DNA of 11,185 bases from CACKLF01 sp002725175. GTDB taxonomy: Bacteria > Pseudomonadota > Alphaproteobacteria > Rhodobacterales > Rhodobacteraceae. Of this stretch, positions 1-4,554 are shown piece by piece; positions within the stretch are counted from its first letter, which is position 1, and each line of letters opens with the position of its first letter. The DNA is taken from the NCBI GenBank assembly GCA_002725175.2, contig PBQX02000036.1, forward strand, positions 1 through 11,185, read 5' to 3'. Below the pieces are notes generated by a model that made no database searches, had not been told where the DNA came from, and was given only the letters and a program-made list of their open reading frames with translations. Both the position numbers and the translations under genes were made by a program.

Positions 1-443
1 ATCCAATTGGAAGTTCAAAATATTATTATAAGCTGGATTGGATTGATCGTTTGACCAAAAAGCTTATAGAGCTCAAAGATATGGAAGAACCACTAGTGGT
101 TTTGGGAGATTTCAATATTATTCCTCAAGCAGTGGATTGCCATGAACCTGAAAAATGGAAAAATGATGCAATATTTCAGCAAGAGGTTAGATTGAAATTT
201 CAGAATATTTTAAACCTTGGTTTTACGGACGCTATTAGAATATCAAGCCTGAACAATCAAATTTTTACCTATTGGGACTATCAAGGGAGAAGTTGGGAGA
301 AAAATCAAGGGGTTCGTATAGATCATGCCCTACTTTCCCCAGAAGCGTCAGATAAATTGAAAGAAATTCGTATCTACTCTTCAATTAGGAACGCAGAAAA
401 ACCTTCGGATCATGTGCCAATAAGTATAATTCTCGATTTATAA
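1..443 (+). CDS. xthA: Exodeoxyribonuclease III, C-terminal part (5' end outside window)
   Basis: Frame opens at base 3 with no start codon needed; 146 residues are visible before TAA at 441-443. Exonuclease III / AP endonuclease (EEP fold) removes abasic and 3'-blocked sites in base excision repair in the cytoplasm. Visible family signatures, in order: the LVVLGDFNIIP block (the GDxN active-site motif), the TYWDYQ segment, RIDHALLS (metal and substrate-binding Asp) and the terminal SDHVPI motif carrying the catalytic Asp-His pair. Family members are about 260-270 residues, so roughly the first 45 percent, including the first metal-binding Glu, lies upstream of the window. A TTG at 51 is in frame but is internal to conserved sequence and is not the start. 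The gene converges on dksA with a 37-nt gap that shows no convincing terminator hairpin. Family identity is secure; the exact gene name is by similarity. Confidence 0.93.
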   Translation, partial: PIGSSKYYYKLDWIDRLTKKLIELKDMEEPLVVLGDFNIIPQAVDCHEPEKWKNDAIFQQEVRLKFQNILNLGFTDAIRISSLNNQIFTYWDYQGRSWEKNQGVRIDHALLSPEASDKLKEIRIYSSIRNAEKPSDHVPISIILDL

Positions 444-480
444 ATAAGAGCTGCTATAAATTTAGGAATTTCTCAGACTA

Positions 481-903
481 TTAATTCTCTTTATGAACCC
501 TCTCTTTACGTTCGTGTGTCTCTTGTGCTGCCAAGCTAAGCGTAGCTATAGGCCTAGCCATCAAACGCTTAAGTGAGATGGGCTCTCCTGTATCTTCGCA
601 AAACCCATAGGAACCATCTTCAATTTTCCTTAACGCCGAATCTATTTTACCAATTAATTTTCTTTGCCTATCTCTCGTCCTTAGTTCTAAAGCTCGATCA
701 GTTTCCTCGGAAGCTCTGTCAGCAACATCTGGTATACTCCTAGTAGTACCCTGCATATCTTCAATAGTACTACGAGTACCTTCCATAATAGATTCTTTCC
801 ACTCAATTAGCTTAGTTCTGAAGAAGGTTGCCTGTCTTTCATTCATAAACTCTTCGTCGTCACTAGGAATATAAATTGTGTCATCAAAATTATTACCGTC
901 CAT
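481..903 (-). CDS. dksA: RNA polymerase-binding transcription factor DksA
   Basis: DksA enters the RNA polymerase secondary channel and, with ppGpp, resets transcription in the stringent response. The 140-residue product has an N-terminal helix, a long coiled coil (about residues 23-95) and a C-terminal finger-like domain. The coiled-coil tip holds D59-x-x-D62-x-A64, matching the DxxDxA tip motif required for DksA activity. The following stretch (TDRALELRTRDRQRKL) is strongly DksA-like. In the finger only C102 remains; the other three zinc ligand positions are replaced (CEDT, then ARPIATLS). This is a pattern I associate with alphaproteobacterial DksA. I chose ATG at 903 because a GGGGG Shine-Dalgarno-like run sits five nt upstream. 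An in-frame TTG at 915 would add four residues and destroy that signal. Transcribed divergently from the moxR cassette. Confidence 0.93.
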   Translation of the reverse strand: MDGNNFDDTIYIPSDDEEFMNERQATFFRTKLIEWKESIMEGTRSTIEDMQGTTRSIPDVADRASEETDRALELRTRDRQRKLIGKIDSALRKIEDGSYGFCEDTGEPISLKRLMARPIATLSLAAQETHERKERVHKEN

Positions 904-907
904 AAAT

Positions 908-912
908 ACCCC
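908..912 (-). promoter_or_regulatory. Ribosome binding site of dksA (decides start)
   Basis: On the minus strand the run GGGGG lies five nt before ATG at 903. It overlaps the alternative TTG start at 915, which argues for the ATG as the true start. Confidence 0.55.
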
Positions 913-1033
913 CAATTTTTAGAATCAATAATATTCTATCAGCCTTTTACTAATATCATTTATAGATATTGTCACTACAAACATTATCCTCTTGCAGTAG
1001 AAATGTTTAGTGATAGTTATATAATCTAAAAAT

Positions 1034-1040
1034 AGGAGGG
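1034..1040 (+). promoter_or_regulatory. Ribosome binding site of moxR
   Basis: AGGAGGG, a near-perfect Shine-Dalgarno sequence, ends three nt before ATG at 1044. It is the strongest ribosome binding site seen in the window and supports the start chosen for the AAA ATPase. Confidence 0.75.
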
Positions 1041-1043
1041 CAA

Positions 1044-1883
1044 ATGAAATTCAGTGGAACTAAAAGTTATATCTCTACAGAAGACTTAACAATTGCGGTC
1101 AACGCATCAATAACATTAGAAAGGCCATTACTGGTGAAAGGAGAACCAGGAACAGGAAAAACTGAACTTGCAAGGCAAATAGCTGAAAACCTGGGCGTTG
1201 ACATATTTGAATGGAATATAAAATCCACGACAAGAGCCCAGCAAGGTCTCTACGAATACGATGCAGTTAGCAGACTACGTGATAGTCAGTTGGGAGATGC
1301 AAAAATAAAAAATATTTCAAATTATATTAGAAAGGGAAAAATTTGGGAAACTTTTGAAAACAAAAAAAAATGCGTATTATTAATTGATGAGATAGATAAA
1401 GCTGACATTGAATTCCCAAATGACCTACTACAGGAACTGGACAGAATGGATTTCTATGTTTACGAAACCGGTCAAACAATTAAGGCTAAAACTAGACCTA
1501 TTATAATAATTACCTCTAATAATGAAAAAGAGCTACCAGATGCTTTTTTAAGGCGATGTTTTTTTCATTATATTAAATTTCCTGATATTGANACCTTAGG
1601 TAAAATCATTGAGGTTCACTTNCCCAAAATAAAAAAATCACTTCTTGAAAAGGCATTGGTGAAATTTTTTGAAATACGAGAAACTCCAGGGCTGAAGAAA
1701 AAACCTTCCACTTCAGAAGCATTAGACTGGCTAAAGTTACTTTTGGCTGAAGATATAAGTCCCCTTGATTTAAATAATGACGGAAANGATTTACTTCCTA
1801 AGTTGCATGGTGCCCTTCTAAAAAACGAACAAGATGTTCATTTATTCGAGCGCATGGCTTTCTTAGCAAGAAGAGATAGCTAA
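1044..1883 (+). CDS. MoxR-family AAA ATPase
   Basis: MoxR-type AAA ATPases are cytoplasmic ring ATPases. They act with VWA-domain partners to mature or insert cofactors into target complexes. The 279-residue product has Walker A GEPGTGKT at 33-40, Walker B VLLIDE at 111-116, a sensor-1 region IITSNNEKELP at about 155-165, and a conserved LRRC segment with candidate arginine-finger residues R170/R171. A helical lid domain follows (about 190-279). The start ATG has an AGGAGGG ribosome binding site. The gene heads a cassette with a small membrane protein, a VWA protein and an M48 protease, with 22 nt to the next gene. Three codons contain an N, all at the third position (1592, 1622, 1787). The partner VWA gene nearby fits the usual MoxR-CoxE pairing; the client is unknown. 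It could be called a CoxD-like ATPase, but no cox genes are visible. Confidence 0.93.
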   Translation: MKFSGTKSYISTEDLTIAVNASITLERPLLVKGEPGTGKTELARQIAENLGVDIFEWNIKSTTRAQQGLYEYDAVSRLRDSQLGDAKIKNISNYIRKGKIWETFENKKKCVLLIDEIDKADIEFPNDLLQELDRMDFYVYETGQTIKAKTRPIIIITSNNEKELPDAFLRRCFFHYIKFPDIXTLGKIIEVHXPKIKKSLLEKALVKFFEIRETPGLKKKPSTSEALDWLKLLLAEDISPLDLNNDGXDLLPKLHGALLKNEQDVHLFERMAFLARRDS

Positions 1884-1905
1884 CATTGATAAAGAGTGAA
1901 ATATT

Positions 1906-2073
1906 ATGTTATTTTTAATTTTCTTTTCTATCGGNTTTGTGATTGGTTTNCTAAAATCAAAAAGAATGAAGGGATCTAAACTTGACCAGCTCCAATATGG
2001 AACCTCTTTCGGGATTGCAAGCACGATACTTTGTTTATTTTTAGAAATACTTATTTTGAGACTGGGAGCATAG
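1906..2073 (+). CDS. Small two-helix membrane protein (55 aa) between moxR and VWA genes
   Basis: A 55-codon reading frame runs from ATG at 1906 to TAG at 2071-2073. It fills the gap between the AAA ATPase and the VWA gene. The product has a hydrophobic N-terminal segment (residues 1-16), a short basic loop rich in Lys and Arg (17-25, KSKRMKGSK) and a second hydrophobic helix (about 32-53). It is therefore probably an inner-membrane hairpin with the basic loop in the cytoplasm. Both N bases inside it fall on third codon positions (1935, 1950), as expected for a constrained coding frame. Its stop lies three nt before the TTG start of the VWA gene, whose ribosome binding site is inside this frame, suggesting translational coupling. 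I do not recognise a family. It may anchor the ATPase/VWA pair at the membrane; that is inference. Confidence 0.72.
   Translation: MLFLIFFSIXFVIGXLKSKRMKGSKLDQLQYGTSFGIASTILCLFLEILILRLGA
2064..2068 (+). promoter_or_regulatory. Ribosome binding site of the VWA gene (supports TTG start)
   Basis: GGGAG lies eight nt before TTG at 2077, within the last codons of the small membrane protein gene. No ATG or GTG gives the conserved N-terminus, so this site supports the TTG start and coupling of the two genes. Confidence 0.5.
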
Positions 2074-2076
2074 TTT

Positions 2077-3258
2077 TTGTTTATTAATTTTTTTACCGAA
2101 TTACGGGTTAACAGGATACCAGTAACGTTAAAAGAATTTTTGAGTTTTCTGGAAGCTTTGAATCATGGGTTCGGAGAATTTGATTTAAATGAATTTTACT
2201 ATGTAGCACGAGCATCTTTAGTTAAAGACGAGCGTCATATAGATAGGTTTGATAAGGTTTTTTCTTACACATTTGAAGGAATAGAAAAAATTAATTTGCA
2301 AGATCTATTTGAATCTGCGGAAATACCAGAAGATTGGGTAAAAAAATTGGCAGAAAAAATCTTAACGGAAGATGAAATGTCTAAGGTTGATGCATTAGGC
2401 AGTTTTGAAAAATTGATGGAGACCCTAAAAAAGAGGTTAGCCGAGCAAGAGAAAAGGCATCAAGGAGGCAATAAGTGGGTTGGCACCGCGGGAACTTCTC
2501 CNTTTGGTGCTTATGGATACAANCCTGAAGGTGTAAGAATCGGTCAAAATGAAAGCAGNCATCAAAGGGCAGTTAAAGTGTGGGATAAAAGAGAATTTCA
2601 AAATTTTGACGATCAGATCGAGTTAGGAACNCGAAGCATGAAGATAGCACTTAAACGTCTAAGAAAATGGGCACGGGAGGGATCTGAAGAAGAATTGGAT
2701 TTNGACAATACTATTTCCGAAACTGCTAAAAANGGTTATTTAGATATTAAAACACGGCCGGAAAAACGAAATGCTATCAAGGTGCTTCTTTTTCTTGATG
2801 TAGGAGGCTCAATGGATAGCCACGTTAAAANGGTAGAAGAATTATTTTCTGCAGCGACAAGTGCATTCAAACACCTTAAGCATTATTATTTTCACAATTG
2901 CTTATATGAAGGCGTTTGGCTTGANAATAAAAGAAGATGGTCAGAGCAAACACCCACATCAGAAATTATGAGAACTTTTGGAAAGGATTACAAATGTATT
3001 TTTGTAGGAGACGCCTCGATGAGCCCATACGAAATTTTGATGGCTGGAGGAGCTAATGAACATTACAATCAAGAATCCGGTCAAGTATGGCTAGAGAGAG
3101 CAATGACACAATGGCCCTCAAATATTTGGATAAATCCTGTAAAGGAGAAATACTGGGGATATACGCATTCAACTAACATTATAAATGAAATATTTGAAGA
3201 AAAGATGTTTCCCTTAACGTTGAAGGGCTTAGAGGACGGAATGAAAGCTCTTACATAG
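2077..3258 (+). CDS. CoxE-like VWA domain-containing protein
   Basis: The 393-residue protein belongs to the VWA/CoxE-like group that partners MoxR ATPases. It likely binds the ATPase ring or client through a metal-dependent adhesion site. The N-terminus (FFTELRVNRIPVTLKEFL) matches the family opening, which supports the TTG start at 2077. A Glu/Lys-rich region (about 95-130) precedes a glycine-rich segment (GGNKWVGTAGTS, 130-141). The VWA domain follows from about 235: the MIDAS-like motif DVGGSMD is at 241-247 and a second metal-site motif GDASMSPYE at 311-319. The first MIDAS serine is glycine, giving D-x-G-x-S rather than D-x-S-x-S. Eight codons contain an N, seven at the third position. 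It lies three nt after the small membrane protein gene and 37 nt before the protease gene. The family role in cofactor insertion is known for relatives (CoxE, NorD); the target here is unknown. Confidence 0.92.
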   Translation: MFINFFTELRVNRIPVTLKEFLSFLEALNHGFGEFDLNEFYYVARASLVKDERHIDRFDKVFSYTFEGIEKINLQDLFESAEIPEDWVKKLAEKILTEDEMSKVDALGSFEKLMETLKKRLAEQEKRHQGGNKWVGTAGTSXFGAYGYXPEGVRIGQNESXHQRAVKVWDKREFQNFDDQIELGXRSMKIALKRLRKWAREGSEEELDXDNTISETAKXGYLDIKTRPEKRNAIKVLLFLDVGGSMDSHVKXVEELFSAATSAFKHLKHYYFHNCLYEGVWLXNKRRWSEQTPTSEIMRTFGKDYKCIFVGDASMSPYEILMAGGANEHYNQESGQVWLERAMTQWPSNIWINPVKEKYWGYTHSTNIINEIFEEKMFPLTLKGLEDGMKALT

Positions 3259-3282
3259 TTTTTAATGTGNACAATAACGACT

Positions 3283-3288
3283 AGGTGA
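3283..3288 (+). promoter_or_regulatory. Ribosome binding site of the M48 protease gene
   Basis: AGGTGA lies seven nt before ATG at 3296, in the 37-nt gap after the VWA stop. It supports the chosen start and shows no sign of a terminator between the two genes. Confidence 0.6.
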
Positions 3289-3295
3289 ACATGTT

Positions 3296-3991
3296 ATGCT
3301 ATTAAAAATTCTTCCCATTATACTACCCNTAATTNTAGCAATAATTACATTCAAATTCTCTGCAAAGAGTACGNTTAGAAACCTAAAAAANTCATCCTCC
3401 AAATTAAATGAACCACAATTAATAGCGCTAATTCAAAGAATGGCGAANGAGATCAACCTTAACAACATTAATGTTTACGTGTACAAGATTGGACAAATAA
3501 ATGGCATAGCATCACCTGATGGAAAAATCTATCTTACAGAAGGTTTTCTNAATGCCTATTATTCTGGAAAGGTTACCGCNTCTGAATTAAGTACAGTAGT
3601 AGCACATGAGCTTGGACATTTAGCATTAGGGCATACAAAAAAGAGGATTATAGATTTTTCGGGTCAAACGGCCATTCGTGTTGGCTTAGGCTTTATTCTT
3701 GGTAGATTTTTACCAGGTGTAGGACTGTATTTAGCGAATGCTTTAGCACAACTCATATCGGCAAAGCTTTCAAGAACTGATGAATATGCAGCAGATGCTT
3801 ATGCCGCAGCTTTACTAAAAAAATCAAATATTGGCACAGAACCGCAGATAAGCCTTTTAAATAAATTGGATTATCTCGTTAATTCAAATGAGTTGCCACA
3901 AATACCGTGGCTAATGAGCCATCCTAGCTCTAAAGATAGAATTTCCGAAATAGCTAAGCTAGAGAAAAAATGGACTAAAAATATCCCCTAA
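3296..3991 (+). CDS. Membrane-anchored M48-family zinc metalloprotease
   Basis: The 231-residue product is a short M48 peptidase. It starts with a hydrophobic signal-anchor (about residues 3-20). The zinc site is HELGH at 104-108, within VVAHELGHLALGH. The third ligand is probably E163 in the SRTDEYAAD segment (159-167), the usual Glu placement for M48. A hydrophobic stretch at about 127-153 lies between the two halves of the active site, as in HtpX/Oma1-type enzymes. The C-terminal SHPSSKDRI motif (208-216) is the typical M48 substrate-side signature. It probably degrades or clips membrane or exported proteins. It is the last gene of the MoxR-VWA cassette and shares its strand. Its stop TAA overlaps the soxG stop by four nt. 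Seven Ns fall in it: four at third codon positions, and two at first position of NTA codons, where C or T would both give Leu. It is too short to be HtpX proper. Confidence 0.9.
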   Translation: MLLKILPIILPXIXAIITFKFSAKSTXRNLKXSSSKLNEPQLIALIQRMAXEINLNNINVYVYKIGQINGIASPDGKIYLTEGFXNAYYSGKVTXSELSTVVAHELGHLALGHTKKRIIDFSGQTAIRVGLGFILGRFLPGVGLYLANALAQLISAKLSRTDEYAADAYAAALLKKSNIGTEPQISLLNKLDYLVNSNELPQIPWLMSHPSSKDRISEIAKLEKKWTKNIP

Positions 3992-4551
3992 TGAAAAGCA
4001 GGAACACTTCCTCGAAGTGATGCAGTCTCTAGCCAGTTAAAAACATAATCTCTTACAGATCTGTTGCAGATTACAAATGCATTCTCTTTATCTTGGCACC
4101 AGATTGCTACTGGGACAAGACCTAACCTTGTTCTTCGAATGATNCCAGATTTTAGAGAATTTTCTGACAGATTTGCTGGTGAACCCTTTGCCAAAACGTT
4201 GCGCCACAAGACCCCTCTCAAGGAAAATACAATTCTGGAATCTGAAATATCAACTGTCAAACCATTGAGCATTTGNATTTCATTAGTTAATACATTAATA
4301 GTTTTTTTTGGNTCACNTTTGCTAAATATAAACCACATTTCATCATTAGACATCCAAGCTAGATACCCTTTTTTGAGAAAGANAATCTCATTAGTCTTAG
4401 GTAATTTTGATCCTATTATATCGGTTAAATTTTTTTTAGATAAAGATCCCTTTATCTTATGCCTAATTGAAATTATTCCAAAATTTTCATGCTCTTTAAC
4501 TTCTATGTCACTCTTAAATTTGCGGACCACATTTACCTTAATATNTNCCAT
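3988..4551 (-). CDS. soxG: Sarcosine oxidase gamma subunit
   Basis: SoxG is the small gamma subunit of heterotetrameric sarcosine oxidase, with a fold related to the folate-binding GcvT/YgfZ family. The 187-residue protein shows gamma-subunit features: the mid-protein LTVDISDSRIVFSLRG segment, then RTRLGLVPVAIWC and the closing ETASLRG. Assignment rests equally on position as last gene of soxBDAG, three nt after soxA. ATG at 4549-4551 follows a purine-rich AAAGAANGG stretch inside the 3' end of soxA. The N there hides the exact Shine-Dalgarno. Seven Ns fall in this gene, and codons 2 and 3 are both ambiguous. The stop TAG (3988-3990) overlaps the stop of the convergent M48 gene. Gamma subunits diverge fast, so identity depends partly on context. 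Confidence 0.88.
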   Translation of the reverse strand: MXXIKVNVVRKFKSDIEVKEHENFGIISIRHKIKGSLSKKNLTDIIGSKLPKTNEIXFLKKGYLAWMSNDEMWFIFSKXXPKKTINVLTNEXQMLNGLTVDISDSRIVFSLRGVLWRNVLAKGSPANLSENSLKSXIIRRTRLGLVPVAIWCQDKENAFVICNRSVRDYVFNWLETASLRGSVPAFH

Positions 4552-4554
4552 AAA

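Larger units (their letters stand above)
904..1043. promoter_or_regulatory. Divergent intergenic region between dksA and moxR
   Basis: This 140-base AT-rich gap separates two divergent genes and must carry both promoters. On the plus strand a perfect TATAAT lies at 1020-1025. It has no good -35 box at 16-18 nt; TTGCAG at 992-997 is 22 nt away, too far for a classical sigma-70 promoter. A start just after TATAAT would leave only a very short leader before the ribosome binding site. I could not identify a convincing minus-strand promoter for dksA by eye. Confidence 0.35.

Noticed and set aside
444..480. Bidirectional terminator between xthA and dksA
   Set aside because: Only a five-base-pair AT stem (AAATT/AATTT) is visible and there is no GC-rich stem with a T tract.
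904..915. TTG at 915 as the dksA start
   Set aside because: It would bury the GGGGG ribosome binding site within the coding region; ATG at 903 is properly spaced from it.
992..1025. TTGCAG and TATAAT as a complete sigma-70 promoter for moxR
   Set aside because: The spacer is 22 nt, too long. The TATAAT alone is mentioned only as a weak candidate.
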